The notes under the pieces are model-generated. The model was not told the origin of the DNA. It worked only from the letters and a program-made list of their open reading frames with translations, and ran no database searches. This document shows positions 26,512-36,652 of a DNA stretch of 44,826 nucleotides, piece by piece (positions within the stretch are counted from its first letter, which is position 1; each line of letters begins with the position of its first letter). A program made the translations under genes and the position numbers. This DNA comes from Rhodothermales bacterium (lineage in GTDB: Bacteria > Bacteroidota > Rhodothermia > Rhodothermales > Bin80): assembly GCA_022822185.1 (NCBI GenBank), contig JAJECE010000030.1, positions 1 through 44,826 on the forward strand. The letters run 5' to 3'.

Positions 26512-26550
26512 GAAGGGGGATAGCAACCATGCAGGGAGTTATTCCCCTTC
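26512..26550 (+). terminator. Hairpin after susD, weak terminator or processing site
   Basis: GAAGGGG at 26512-26518 pairs with CCCCTTC at 26544-26550, with two further weaker pairs inside and a loop of about 21 bases. There is no U-run, so it is more likely an mRNA-stabilising or attenuation structure that separates susCD from the downstream genes. Confidence 0.35.
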
Positions 26551-26587
26551 ACTTCTGTATACTAACCCGCTCAAATTAAAAAACCTG

Positions 26588-27076
26588 ATGAAATCGTCAA
26601 TTTGCTGGATTTTTTGTTGTATTTTAATGTTCAGTGCCTGCTCCGGGGCAGGTTCCGACGGAGGCCGCAGTTCGGACAATACGTTCCGCTATAATCTTGG
26701 CACGTCGGCGCGGTGGCATATTGTCTCAACGGTTCAGGATGCGCTCCTGACCAGATATGCCTATCGCATGAATCGTGAGGTGAACACCGCCGAGGATGTA
26801 CGTATGGAAACCTCATGGAAAGATGTGACTACATTCGCCGATGAACAGGCTGCCGGGCATATAGATGCCAGAATACGCCTGTTTATTAATGCACGTCCGC
26901 GCAATCGGGCAAGCGGGAATGCAAATACATTCTCTGCGCGTATGGAAGCGGAGTATGAGGCCAGACTCGTGGTAGGTGGAAACTGGATGCCGGTGTCCAT
27001 CACCGCTGAGCGGGAAGCCTACCTGCGGGAGATTGCCGATTACCTTGAAAACGAGTTCAAGGCAGGGGTAATGTAG
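26588..27076 (+). CDS. Small lipoprotein of unknown function
   Basis: The 162-residue product has a lipoprotein signal peptide ending MFSAC (Cys18), then a Gly/Ser/Asp-rich spacer (SGAGSDGGRSSDN). It continues with a compact domain of alternating strands and helices that includes RWHIVSTVQDALLTRYAY, a region rich in charged residues and IRLFINARPRN, and a final helix REIADYLENEFKAG. I do not recognise a family with certainty; the size, signal and position recall LptE-like or other small OM lipoproteins. It lies 96 bp after susD and 12 bp before the first FG-GAP gene, so it belongs to this cluster. Confidence 0.7.
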   Translation: MKSSICWIFCCILMFSACSGAGSDGGRSSDNTFRYNLGTSARWHIVSTVQDALLTRYAYRMNREVNTAEDVRMETSWKDVTTFADEQAAGHIDARIRLFINARPRNRASGNANTFSARMEAEYEARLVVGGNWMPVSITAEREAYLREIADYLENEFKAGVM

Positions 27077-27088
27077 GGTTGGCGCTAG

Positions 27089-30000
27089 ATGTCCAGGTGC
27101 TCCATATGCACAGCTTGGCGTGTAGCCCTAGTTGGTCTAGTTCTTCTTGCGGGATGCAGTTCCGAGACAGAGCGCTTATGGACGGTATATGATGGGTATC
27201 AGGTGCGCCCGCTGCCGGCTCCTGTCGGAACAGGGACCGGGTTTACAGAAATCTCCGGTGCGATTGCGTTCGGTAATCACATCAGTGCATCCGCCCTCGT
27301 AGCCAATCGGCATGTGGTGAATGGATCAGGGGTTGCAATTGGAGATGTAGATGGAGACAGCCTGCCGGATGTTTTTCTGGCAGGAATGGAGCATCACAGC
27401 ACACTCCATCGCAATCTGGGGGCATGGGAATTCCATGATGTCACACTCCAGGCGGGCTTAGGCCTTGTTTCTCCAAGGGCGACAGGGGCAGTATTCACGG
27501 ATGTGGATTCAGATGACGATCTGGATCTGCTGATTACTTCGCTCGGAAGCGGGGTGCAGTTGTTTGTAAATGACGGGACGGGCAGTTTTACAGATCAAAC
27601 CGAACGGTCCAATCTTCCCCGATCTGGAGGAGCCACCTCGGTTGCACTGGCCGATATGGATGCTGATCGGGATTTAGACCTGTATATCGGGTTCTACAAA
27701 GAAGCGACGGTTAAAGATGTCTGGCCCCCGGAAGAGATCACCTTTGAACGCGTCGTAGAACCCGTCGAATCCGCTGCCGACTCGTTTGCGGTGCGGGAAT
27801 ACTGGGCAAAGGAGTACACACTCATTCGTCAGCAAGGTCGATGGATGCGGATTGAACTGGCGGAACCGGATCGGATTTTCTTTAATGATGGGAATGGGAA
27901 TTTTACGGAGGGATCCTTCACAGAGGGACGGTTTCTGGACGAACATGGAGATCCGCTGACCGAAGTGCCGCAGCACTGGACGCTGTCTGTACGATTTCAG
28001 GATTTTAATCAGGACGGGTATCCAGATCTTTATGTGTGCAATGATTTTGAAAGCCCGGATGCCCTCTGGTTCGGCAGCGCAGATGGCGTTTTCAGGGCCG
28101 CTTCCACGCTCGCACTGCGAAAGACCAGCCAATCTACGATGTCGGTCACTGCGGCGGATATCAATGCAGACGGGCATGTGGATCTGTTTCTGGCGGACAT
28201 GCTGGGTCGCAGCTATACAGAGCGGCAGCGACAGCATTTTGTGACCCCGCCTGAAGTGCTGGCGATGGGAGATATCCGTGCCCGTCCTCAGGAGATGCAG
28301 AATATGCTGCTGCTCAATCGCCAGGATTCCACCTACACCGAAATTGCCCGCTGGAGCGGCGTTGCGGCTAGCGGCTGGACATGGAGCAGTGCATTCACGG
28401 ATGTGGATCTGGATGGATGGCCGGATTTACTGCTGACGACCGGACATGCCTACGATGCGATGGATGCAGATGCGCAGCTTGCGGTCCGTTCCTCCTGGCG
28501 TCCCTGGCGAGAAACCCTGTTGGATTTTCCCGATCTGGATCTGCCCAATGTCGCATTCCGCAACATCGGGAATGCCCAATTTGAATGGGTTGAGGCGGGG
28601 TGGGGACTGGGGGAGAATCCAGATGTAGCCCATGGTATGGCATTTGCCGATCTGGATGGAGATGGGGATCAGGATGTGGTAATAAATCGTCTGGATGGCC
28701 CGGTTGGGGTATTTCGCAATGATGCAGAGGGGGAGCGGATCCTCGTCCGCCTGCAGGGACTCCCTCCCAATCCTGCGGGGGTTGGCGCAGTGATACGCGT
28801 GGACAGTGGCCGCTTACCGCTACAGAGCCAGGAGGTGATTGCAGGGGGGGAATATCTTTCTTCCAGTGATGCTGCACGCACCTTTGCCTATGCAAGTGGT
28901 GCGGTGATTGAGGTGCACTGGCCCGGCGGCGGTCTGAGCAGGGTTGATGAGGTTGCACCAAATCACGAGTACTGGATTTCGCAGCCGCCTCCTGCGTCCG
29001 GAACACCTTCAAATCTCCCCTCGACTGAGACCTTGTTCCGCGCCTCAACTATGGCATTACAGCATGAGGAGACCAGTTATACGGACTTTGCCCGGCAGCC
29101 GCTGCTTCCGTATAGGCTCAGTCAGAGAGGACCGGCGCTGATTGCCGTAGATATGGACTCTGATGGAGACGAGGATCTGATTTTAGGAGGGGGGAAAGGG
29201 AAGCGATTGCAACTCTCGGTCAATGATGGCGGAACCTTTGCAGGAAAGCAGTACCTGGGCAGACCCGCCGCCGGGGATCACGCCGGGATGGCTGCTGTAC
29301 CGGGATTCGTGTGGGCCGCCGTGGGCAACTATGAGCGGACTCCGGAGGAAGCAGGAGATGTGTCTCAGATCATTCGGATATCGGCAGCGGGAAAGGCAAG
29401 TTCCTATACGTTTGGGGCAGAGAGCCCCGGGCCGCTTGCGCTGGGAGATTTCACGGGAGACGGCTCTCTGGAGCTTTTTGTCGGAGGATCTTTTATTCCA
29501 GGCCAGTATCCGGCTCCTGCAGGCAGCAGCATTTTTCGAATCATGGATGGGGAACTGGTACGGGATGATGCACTCAGCGCTCCATTTGAAAATCTTGGAC
29601 TCGTCTCTGGAGCGGTCGCAGTTGATCTGAACGGGGATGGCATGACGGATCTCGCACTTGCGATGATGTGGGGGCCTGTACAGGTATTTCATAATCGTGG
29701 AGCGGGGGAGTTGGTTCGCATGACACGATCTCTGGGATTGGCAGACTTTACGGGCTGGTGGAATGGGATTGCGCCCGCTGATTTTGATGGCGATGGGAGA
29801 CTGGATCTGGTTGTGACCAATTGGGGGCAAAATGTTCTCTACGACCAAAACACCTCCCTTCGCGTCTATTATGGCGATTTGGATCAGAACAGCAGCATAG
29901 ATCTTCTTGAAGTTCAGTGGAGTCCCGATCTGGATGCTTACGGGTTGGTGCGGGATTTTCGGGCCCTTACGCATGCCTTACCGGCTTTACGTCAGCGCGT

Positions 30001-30727
30001 TCAAACATACAGGGAATTCTCTGTACGCCCGGTGGCAGACATCTTTGGCCCGGTATTATCAGGAGTCGCGGAGCACGAAGTGACCCACTGGCAGACCACT
30101 GTGTTTATGAACCGGGGGGAACACTATGAGGCGATCCCGCTTGCGGAGGAGGCGCAGTGGTCTCCTGCTTTTGCGCCGGTACCGGGGGATTTCAATGGGG
30201 ACGGGAGAACGGATTTATTTTTGAGTCAGAACTTTTTTGCAGTTGCTTCGGGCTATCCCCGTCTGGATAGTGGACGCGGACTCTTGCTCCTTGCCGATGA
30301 ATCTCATGAACTGATTCCACAGCCGGCACAGCAGTCAGGGATTCAAATTTATGGCTCTCAGCGGGCATCCGTTGCGGCAGACTTTAATCTAGACGGCCGT
30401 CTGGATCTGGCGGTCACTCAGAATGCAGGGCCTGTCGTACATCTTGAGAATCAGCGGAGCAGGATGGGGCTTCGCGTGGAACTGCAGTCTGGGCATGCCA
30501 ATGCAATGGCCATCGGAGCCAAGGTGCGGGCAGAATATCAGGATGGTTCGCTCGGTCCTGTGACCGCGGTCGTTGCAGGAAGCGGGTACTGGGGTCAGAA
30601 TACCCTTTCCCCCTTGCTGGCTCCACGCAGTGAGATTGAAAAAGTGCATGTCACATGGCCGGGCGGGGCAGATACTACGGTCATCGTTCAGCCTGAGGTA
30701 CAGATGCTTCGAATCACACAGAAATAG
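27089..30727 (+). CDS. Large FG-GAP/UnbV lipoprotein, first of two tandem paralogues
   Basis: The 1,212-residue product has a lipoprotein signal ending LLAGC (Cys23). It contains about 13 calcium-loop motifs of the D-x-[DN]-x-D-G-x-x-D type (first at about 86-95, DVDGDSLPD; others include DFNQDGYPD, DINADGHVD, DLDGDGDQD, DFDGDGRLD and DFNGDGRTD), the mark of FG-GAP/VCBS blades that fold as beta-propellers. An ASPIC/UnbV domain follows the first propeller (RILVRLQGLPPNPAGVGAVI to EVHWPGGG), and a second one closes the protein (VHVTWPGGADTTV). The layout is thus propeller-UnbV-propeller-UnbV. It is predicted to be a calcium-stabilised surface or outer membrane protein; the ligand is unknown. 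Related CRTAC1-type proteins often sit beside SusC/D. Confidence 0.9.
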   Translation: MSRCSICTAWRVALVGLVLLAGCSSETERLWTVYDGYQVRPLPAPVGTGTGFTEISGAIAFGNHISASALVANRHVVNGSGVAIGDVDGDSLPDVFLAGMEHHSTLHRNLGAWEFHDVTLQAGLGLVSPRATGAVFTDVDSDDDLDLLITSLGSGVQLFVNDGTGSFTDQTERSNLPRSGGATSVALADMDADRDLDLYIGFYKEATVKDVWPPEEITFERVVEPVESAADSFAVREYWAKEYTLIRQQGRWMRIELAEPDRIFFNDGNGNFTEGSFTEGRFLDEHGDPLTEVPQHWTLSVRFQDFNQDGYPDLYVCNDFESPDALWFGSADGVFRAASTLALRKTSQSTMSVTAADINADGHVDLFLADMLGRSYTERQRQHFVTPPEVLAMGDIRARPQEMQNMLLLNRQDSTYTEIARWSGVAASGWTWSSAFTDVDLDGWPDLLLTTGHAYDAMDADAQLAVRSSWRPWRETLLDFPDLDLPNVAFRNIGNAQFEWVEAGWGLGENPDVAHGMAFADLDGDGDQDVVINRLDGPVGVFRNDAEGERILVRLQGLPPNPAGVGAVIRVDSGRLPLQSQEVIAGGEYLSSSDAARTFAYASGAVIEVHWPGGGLSRVDEVAPNHEYWISQPPPASGTPSNLPSTETLFRASTMALQHEETSYTDFARQPLLPYRLSQRGPALIAVDMDSDGDEDLILGGGKGKRLQLSVNDGGTFAGKQYLGRPAAGDHAGMAAVPGFVWAAVGNYERTPEEAGDVSQIIRISAAGKASSYTFGAESPGPLALGDFTGDGSLELFVGGSFIPGQYPAPAGSSIFRIMDGELVRDDALSAPFENLGLVSGAVAVDLNGDGMTDLALAMMWGPVQVFHNRGAGELVRMTRSLGLADFTGWWNGIAPADFDGDGRLDLVVTNWGQNVLYDQNTSLRVYYGDLDQNSSIDLLEVQWSPDLDAYGLVRDFRALTHALPALRQRVQTYREFSVRPVADIFGPVLSGVAEHEVTHWQTTVFMNRGEHYEAIPLAEEAQWSPAFAPVPGDFNGDGRTDLFLSQNFFAVASGYPRLDSGRGLLLLADESHELIPQPAQQSGIQIYGSQRASVAADFNLDGRLDLAVTQNAGPVVHLENQRSRMGLRVELQSGHANAMAIGAKVRAEYQDGSLGPVTAVVAGSGYWGQNTLSPLLAPRSEIEKVHVTWPGGADTTVIVQPEVQMLRITQK

Positions 30728-30879
30728 ATGGAATGCCGATCATAAGTCCACGAATTCATTCCAGATAAAGTGTCAGCATTTTCAAATCTTAGGTGCAGGC
30801 AGAATTTGTATAGATGGCTTCGGCTGCGCGGTGTATTTTTAGAGGACGGCACACCATTGTGTTAATTTTAATCAAACGA

Positions 30880-33800
30880 ATGTATCTCAAACCTTTGTAT
30901 TTTATCGCCGCCGCTCTTCTGTTTCTTATCGTGGGTTGCACAGATTCCACATCCGTCTGGGTTCAGGGGGAAGGGTTCCGCTACCGGGAACTGGATGTGA
31001 AAGGTCGCAGGGCAGGGTTTACCGAAGTAGCTGCACAGCAATCAGGGATGATTGCGGAGAATCAGGTATCTCTTGATGTAGTTGTTGGGAACAGGCACAT
31101 GATGCATGGTTCCGGGGTTGCGATTGGAGATGTGACCGGCGATGGACTCCCCGATGTGTATGTGGCGAGGCTGACCGCACCAGATGTGCTCTACCGTAAT
31201 CTCGGGGATTGGCAATTTGAAGACATCTCGTCCTGGTCGGGACTGGATCAAACCGGAGAGACTGTAGCAGGGGTCGTAATGGTTGATATAGACGGAGACC
31301 ATGATCTGGATCTTCTGCTTACCATGTTTTTCGGGCCGGGTGCAGTCTATCTGAATACCGGTGAAGGGAAATTTATTCGTGATGCGAACGGGGCCGGGCT
31401 GCACTCTTCCTATGCGAGTACGACAGCCACTCTGGCGGATGTGGATCAGGACGGAGATCTGGATGCCTATATTGCCAGATATAAACGGATCGCACTGGCG
31501 GACAGTCTTCCTCGAAATGCAATTACATGGGAGGCGGTACTCCAGGAGAATGGACTGGAACCAAGGGAGGAATTCCGGAATCATTACCGATTTGTCCAGA
31601 TTGGTGAAAGGGTCATTCGCAGTGAACTTGCGGAGCCCGATGGACTCTATCTCAACGATGGATCCGGTCAGTTCTATGAGATGCCGTGGACGGGCGGCTC
31701 CTTTCTGGATACAGATGGGATGCCATTGACATCTATCCCGCAAGGCTGGGCCCTCACCGCAAAATTCTACGATGTGACGGGGGATGATGTCATGGATCTG
31801 TATGTCTGCAATGATTTTGACAGCCCCGATGAATTGTGGATCGGACTTGGGGATGGGAGATTTCGGCGTGCGCCGGCCCACGCGCTCCGCAAGACCAGCA
31901 ATGCGACCATGTCCGTGGATTTTTCCGATGTCAACAAAGATGGAATCACGGATTTTTTTGCCACCGATATGCTGAGCCGTGACTATTCGCTGCAACTGCG
32001 TCAGCGCAATACGCGCATCCCTGTTGAATCTCCGCCCGGGGATGAATCTTTTCGTCCGCAGGAGATGCAGAATACGCTTATGATTGGCCGGGGGGACACC
32101 ACATTTGCGGAACTAGCCCGGTTTGCGGAGATTGCAGCATCGGACTGGTCCTGGGCCACAAGTTTTATAGATGTAGATCTGGATGGCTGGGAGGATATTC
32201 TCATCACGACCGGTCATGTGTTTGATGTGCAGGATCTGGATGCACAAATGACAGAACAGCGTCTCATGTCTTCCGTATCCTCATGGAAAGAAGCCAGGGG
32301 GCTGATTCTGGACTTTCCTCCGCTTCCCCTCAAAAATGTTGCGTTCCGTAATCGTAGAGATCTTACCTTTGAGGATATGCCCGGCGGGTGGGGCTTTGGA
32401 GAAGAAGAAGACATTGCCCATGGAATGGCAATGGGAGATCTGGATGGAGACGGAGACCTGGATGTCGTGACGAACCGATTCAACGCGTCCCCCGGGGTCT
32501 ACCGCAATACAGGTGGAGCAGACCGGCTGGCAGTCATTCTGGAGGGGAAGCCTCCCAATACATCGGGAGTGGGAGCAGCGATCACGGTTGAGTGTGCGGA
32601 TTTGCCCCAACAGACGAAGCAGGTGTCTGCGGGGGGGAGTTACCTCTCCTCCAACCAATATATGGCCGTGTTTGCAATCAAAGATAAACCCTGTCAGATT
32701 GAGGTGACCTGGCCGCTCGGTCAACGCTCCAGCATCCGGGTTGACAAGGGGAACCGGCTCTATGTCATTGAGAAATCAAGCGAATTAGAGGCATCTGAAA
32801 TCCAGATACGTACGCCAATGTACGAACTCCATCAGGAGTTCAGCCCGCTGATGGAGCGTGATTATAATGATTTTGCCCTTCAACCTCTGCTCCCCTGGCA
32901 CCTCAGCCGTCGGGGGCCTGCACTCGCCGCTGTGGATATCGATAGAGATGGCCGGTTTGAGTTACTGCAAGGGGCAGGGCGTGGACATATGCTCCGGCTT
33001 GACGGGCGGCCTATCCTGGATTCGCTGCATGGGGATGCAGCCGGATTACTGGCGTACCCGATGGACAATGGCCTCACACGCCTGATTGTAGGGGAGTCTA
33101 ACGATGAGCATTTCCAGGATTCGTCCCGGATACACATCTACGATGTAAACGAAGATGCGGAACCAATCCGATATCAAAAACTGTCGTTTGGATGGGTGGC
33201 ACCGGGGCCCTTGTCCATGGCGGATGTTGACCAGGATGGAGACCTTGATCTGTTCGCAGGAGGACATTTTATTCCGGGTCACTATCCAATTTCTACAAAT
33301 AGCCGGATTTATTTGAATCGGGAGGGTACAATGGGACTTAGCACAGAATTCAGTGCGCCGTTTCATGATCTCGGACTCGTCAACGGGAGTGTATTTGGAG
33401 ATCTGGACGGGGATGGGTTCAGTGACCTCGTACTGGCGACGGAGTGGGGAGCGGTTCGGATCTTCAAGGGGGGACCGGATGGGTTCACGGATCATACCGA
33501 ATCCCTTGGAGTCGATTCGTATAAGGGATGGTGGAGAGGCGTGGCACTTGGAGACTTTGACGGAGACGGTGCATTGGATATGGTTGCATCCAATGCGGGA
33601 TGGAATCACCGTTATGGCCGCAGCACACCGGTGCGTCTGTATTTCGGAGATTTTAACTTCAATGGCCGAACGAATGTATTGGAATCGTTCTTTGATCCCA
33701 AAATGGACATCTACAGACCCTCCCGGATGCTTTCGGATCTGATGGCCGTCATCTCGCCGATACAGTTGCGTATTGACTCGCACCGGCAGTTCAGCACAAT

Positions 33801-34485
33801 GGCGGCTCATGAACTCCTTCCCACACAAAGAGGCAGCGGTCAGTTTCTTGAAACCAATACCTATGCGTCCGGCATCTTCCTCAACCGGGGTGATCATTTC
33901 GAGTTTCAGTCACTGCCTGCCGAGGCGCAGTACAGTGCGGGGATCAGTCCCGTTGTGCTGGATGCCAATCTGGATGGCCACGAGGATATTGTTCTGTCCC
34001 AGAACTGGTTTGCCTATCCCTTGTCCACTCCTCGGCAGGATGCGGGGCGGGGACTCCTTCTTCTCGGACATGGCGATGGAACCTTCTCCTATGCGGCGCG
34101 GTCTGGATTTGCAGTCTATGGGGAGGGGCGGGCGGTCTCGGTTGGGGATTTTGACGGGGACCGGCAGGAAGAGATTGTATTTGCACAGCATAACGGGCCG
34201 ACACGGGTCTATCGGAAAACATCCAGAGAGAAGAATGTGTTGGTTCAATTTGATTCATTCTCCGATGCAATTGGATCGGTTCTGCGCGTTGTGTATTCGG
34301 ATGAGAGCCGCGGACCGGCCAGAATTGTCACGGCGGGAGCGGGGTACTGGTCACAAAATGCTTCAATTGCTATCTTAGGGGTACGAGACAGTTCGGCGAC
34401 GGCTGTCGAAGTCACTTGGCCGAATCAGGAATTGATCACAGTAAGTCTGAACGGAAAAGACGAAGTCCTCGTGTTCAGGAAATAA
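30880..34485 (+). CDS. Large FG-GAP/UnbV lipoprotein, second tandem paralogue
   Basis: The 1,201-residue protein starts at the ATG that precedes a lipoprotein signal ending LIVGC (Cys20). It matches its upstream neighbour over its whole length: GVAIGDVTGDGLPDVY, RKTSNATMSVDFSDVNKDG and EMQNTLMIGRGD have clear counterparts there, as do both UnbV segments (LEGKPPNTSGVGAAI to VTWPLGQ, and VTWPNQE near the end). About a dozen D-x-D-x-D-G loops mark two propellers. The copies have diverged well beyond recent duplication. A 152-bp gap lies before it and 4 bp separate it from the next gene. The role is presumably related but not identical to that of the first copy. Confidence 0.9.
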   Translation: MYLKPLYFIAAALLFLIVGCTDSTSVWVQGEGFRYRELDVKGRRAGFTEVAAQQSGMIAENQVSLDVVVGNRHMMHGSGVAIGDVTGDGLPDVYVARLTAPDVLYRNLGDWQFEDISSWSGLDQTGETVAGVVMVDIDGDHDLDLLLTMFFGPGAVYLNTGEGKFIRDANGAGLHSSYASTTATLADVDQDGDLDAYIARYKRIALADSLPRNAITWEAVLQENGLEPREEFRNHYRFVQIGERVIRSELAEPDGLYLNDGSGQFYEMPWTGGSFLDTDGMPLTSIPQGWALTAKFYDVTGDDVMDLYVCNDFDSPDELWIGLGDGRFRRAPAHALRKTSNATMSVDFSDVNKDGITDFFATDMLSRDYSLQLRQRNTRIPVESPPGDESFRPQEMQNTLMIGRGDTTFAELARFAEIAASDWSWATSFIDVDLDGWEDILITTGHVFDVQDLDAQMTEQRLMSSVSSWKEARGLILDFPPLPLKNVAFRNRRDLTFEDMPGGWGFGEEEDIAHGMAMGDLDGDGDLDVVTNRFNASPGVYRNTGGADRLAVILEGKPPNTSGVGAAITVECADLPQQTKQVSAGGSYLSSNQYMAVFAIKDKPCQIEVTWPLGQRSSIRVDKGNRLYVIEKSSELEASEIQIRTPMYELHQEFSPLMERDYNDFALQPLLPWHLSRRGPALAAVDIDRDGRFELLQGAGRGHMLRLDGRPILDSLHGDAAGLLAYPMDNGLTRLIVGESNDEHFQDSSRIHIYDVNEDAEPIRYQKLSFGWVAPGPLSMADVDQDGDLDLFAGGHFIPGHYPISTNSRIYLNREGTMGLSTEFSAPFHDLGLVNGSVFGDLDGDGFSDLVLATEWGAVRIFKGGPDGFTDHTESLGVDSYKGWWRGVALGDFDGDGALDMVASNAGWNHRYGRSTPVRLYFGDFNFNGRTNVLESFFDPKMDIYRPSRMLSDLMAVISPIQLRIDSHRQFSTMAAHELLPTQRGSGQFLETNTYASGIFLNRGDHFEFQSLPAEAQYSAGISPVVLDANLDGHEDIVLSQNWFAYPLSTPRQDAGRGLLLLGHGDGTFSYAARSGFAVYGEGRAVSVGDFDGDRQEEIVFAQHNGPTRVYRKTSREKNVLVQFDSFSDAIGSVLRVVYSDESRGPARIVTAGAGYWSQNASIAILGVRDSSATAVEVTWPNQELITVSLNGKDEVLVFRK

Positions 34486-34489
34486 TTAA

Positions 34490-36643
34490 ATGACTCGTGG
34501 TTTATCACTTTGTCTGTTATTCCTTGCATCCTGCACATCGCCCGTTTCAGAGAGCACCGTGCAGATGGCGGCGGAATTGGCAATGATTGCGGACGAAACA
34601 GATCGCTATCCGTATCGGAATGCACATGCCAATCATGCGCGGGTCATTGAACTCAGAAACATGACTCCTCCTGCAGGAATTATGGAGCGTCTTCAGTATG
34701 AAGCAACACTTGGGACCGAACTCCTTCGAGCAGGGGACAGTGAAGATGCGGTGGTGGTGTTTGAGGGAATCCTGGAATCGGTTCAGGCCTCTCCGAATGA
34801 ATTTGATCTGTCATGGCAGCTGGGGGCGATGGATCATCTTGCGCTGAGTTATCTCCGTATCGGAGAACAGGAGAACTGCCTCGTCAATCATACGGCTGCC
34901 AGATGCCTGTTTCCGATTTCCCCCGAAGGAGTTCATTCCAGGCGGCGGGGTTCTCAAATGGCCATCCACTGGTACGAACAGATTTTGATGCAAGATTCCA
35001 CCGATCTCAACGCCTTGTGGCTGCTGAACCTTGCCCATATGACGCTGGGAAGTTATCCGGACGGAGTTGCACGCAAGTGGCAAATCCCCCTGGAATCACA
35101 AAAAGGAGAGACAACGATCCGCAGGTTCACGGATGTGGCTCCCCATCTGGGGGTTGATGTAATGGCACTGTCGGGAGGGGTGGTTTTGGAAGATCTGTCG
35201 GGGGACGGCTGGCTGGATCTGATGGTTTCTTCCTGGGGATTACGAGATCCACTCCGGTACTTTGAAAATAATGGAAAAGGTGGCTTTGTAGAACGTACAG
35301 AGGATGCGGGCTTAACCGGTTTGACGGGGGGACTCAATTTGGTGCACGCGGATTATGATAATGACGGCGATCAGGATGTACTGGTTTTGCGCGGAGCATG
35401 GCTCAGTGAAGGGCATCCAAACTCACTTCTGCGGAATAATGGCCGGGGCAGGTTTGAAGATGTAACCCGGGAAGCCGGGATCTATTCGCGACATCCGACT
35501 CAGACCGCTGCATGGAGCGATTTTGATCGGGATGGTGATCTAGATCTGTTTATAGGGAATGAGTCAAATCCCCAGGCGGGACACCATTTGAGCGAGTTAT
35601 TTGTGAATCAAGGGGATGGAACATTCGTTGAGGCTGGTCGGGATTATGGCCTTGTACAGATGGGATATGTGAAGTCAGTGGTATGGGGGGATTACAATAA
35701 TGACGGCTGGCCGGACCTGTTTATCAGCCGATATCGGGAACAGAATCTTCTCTTCCAGAATCAGAAAGGAAAAGCCTTCATGGATGTGACCGATGTGGCG
35801 GGGGTCAGTGAGCCTTTGTTGAGTTTTCCGGCATGGTTCTGGGATTTTAATCAGGATGGGTGGCTGGATTTATTTGTTTCCGGGTGGCACGCCGCTGCCG
35901 GGGATATTGCGGCCGAATATCTTGGGATTCCTGACATGGCCGAAAAACCCCGCCTCTATCAAAACATGCAGGATGGTACGTTTGAAGATGTGACCGAAAA
36001 GGCCGGCCTGAACAAGATCATGTATACGATGGGGTGCAATTACGGAGACTTGGACGGAGATGGCTGGCTGGATTTCTATGTGGGAACCGGGGATCCGAAT
36101 CTTCGCTCACTGATGCCCAACCGGATGTTTCGAAACATGGATGGGATGAGGTTTGAGGAAGTGACAACCCAAGGCGGATTTGGACATTTACAGAAAGGAC
36201 ATGGTGTTGCATTTGGAGATATTGACCACGATGGAGACCAAGATGTGTATCAGGTCATGGGTGGAGCATATGATGGAGATCTTGCAAGGAACACACTTTA
36301 TGAAAACCCTGGGCATGGGAATGAATGGGTGATCCTCTCCCTTCAGGGTACCGTATCAAACCGTGACGCAATGGGTGCACGCATTACGATTGTAACGGAT
36401 GCAGATACGTTGTACCGGGTCGTCGGTATGGGGGCTAGTTTTGGATCCTCCCCCTTGCGCGTAGAGGTTGGTCTTGGGAAAGCTACCTCGATTGATCAGA
36501 TTGAGATCAGGTGGCCGACTGTTGCAAGTGTGGATACATTAAGGGGAGCACCCCTGAGGCAATTGATCCGAATCCGTGAGGGGGAAGATGAATTCAAAGT
36601 AAAATCTGTAGATGCTGTACGGTTAGGGGGTACTAGCCCGTGA
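34490..36643 (+). CDS. TPR plus FG-GAP/UnbV lipoprotein
   Basis: The 717-residue product has a lipoprotein signal ending FLASC (Cys15). Residues about 35-190 are helical hairpins of TPR type (LGTELLRAGDSEDAVVVFEG, LDHLALSYLRIGEQENCLV in approximate form, LNALWLLNLAHMTLGSYPDG). From about 205 a single propeller follows with calcium loops DLSGDGWLD, DYDNDGDQD, DFDRDGDLD, DYNNDGWPD, DFNQDGWLD, DLDGDGWLD and DIDHDGDQD, and the protein ends in an ASPIC/UnbV domain (residues about 600-690, MGARITIV to IEIRWPTVASVDTLRG). The added TPR part suggests that it binds another protein, perhaps a large neighbour encoded 4 bp upstream. This is inference from layout. Confidence 0.9.
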   Translation: MTRGLSLCLLFLASCTSPVSESTVQMAAELAMIADETDRYPYRNAHANHARVIELRNMTPPAGIMERLQYEATLGTELLRAGDSEDAVVVFEGILESVQASPNEFDLSWQLGAMDHLALSYLRIGEQENCLVNHTAARCLFPISPEGVHSRRRGSQMAIHWYEQILMQDSTDLNALWLLNLAHMTLGSYPDGVARKWQIPLESQKGETTIRRFTDVAPHLGVDVMALSGGVVLEDLSGDGWLDLMVSSWGLRDPLRYFENNGKGGFVERTEDAGLTGLTGGLNLVHADYDNDGDQDVLVLRGAWLSEGHPNSLLRNNGRGRFEDVTREAGIYSRHPTQTAAWSDFDRDGDLDLFIGNESNPQAGHHLSELFVNQGDGTFVEAGRDYGLVQMGYVKSVVWGDYNNDGWPDLFISRYREQNLLFQNQKGKAFMDVTDVAGVSEPLLSFPAWFWDFNQDGWLDLFVSGWHAAAGDIAAEYLGIPDMAEKPRLYQNMQDGTFEDVTEKAGLNKIMYTMGCNYGDLDGDGWLDFYVGTGDPNLRSLMPNRMFRNMDGMRFEEVTTQGGFGHLQKGHGVAFGDIDHDGDQDVYQVMGGAYDGDLARNTLYENPGHGNEWVILSLQGTVSNRDAMGARITIVTDADTLYRVVGMGASFGSSPLRVEVGLGKATSIDQIEIRWPTVASVDTLRGAPLRQLIRIREGEDEFKVKSVDAVRLGGTSP

Positions 36644-36652
36644 GACGGTATC

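Noticed and set aside
31042..31995. 317-codon minus-strand frame within the second FG-GAP gene
   Set aside because: The repeated GAT/GAC-rich calcium loops give ATC/GTC codons on the other strand, which keeps a false frame open; no motif or start signal supports it.
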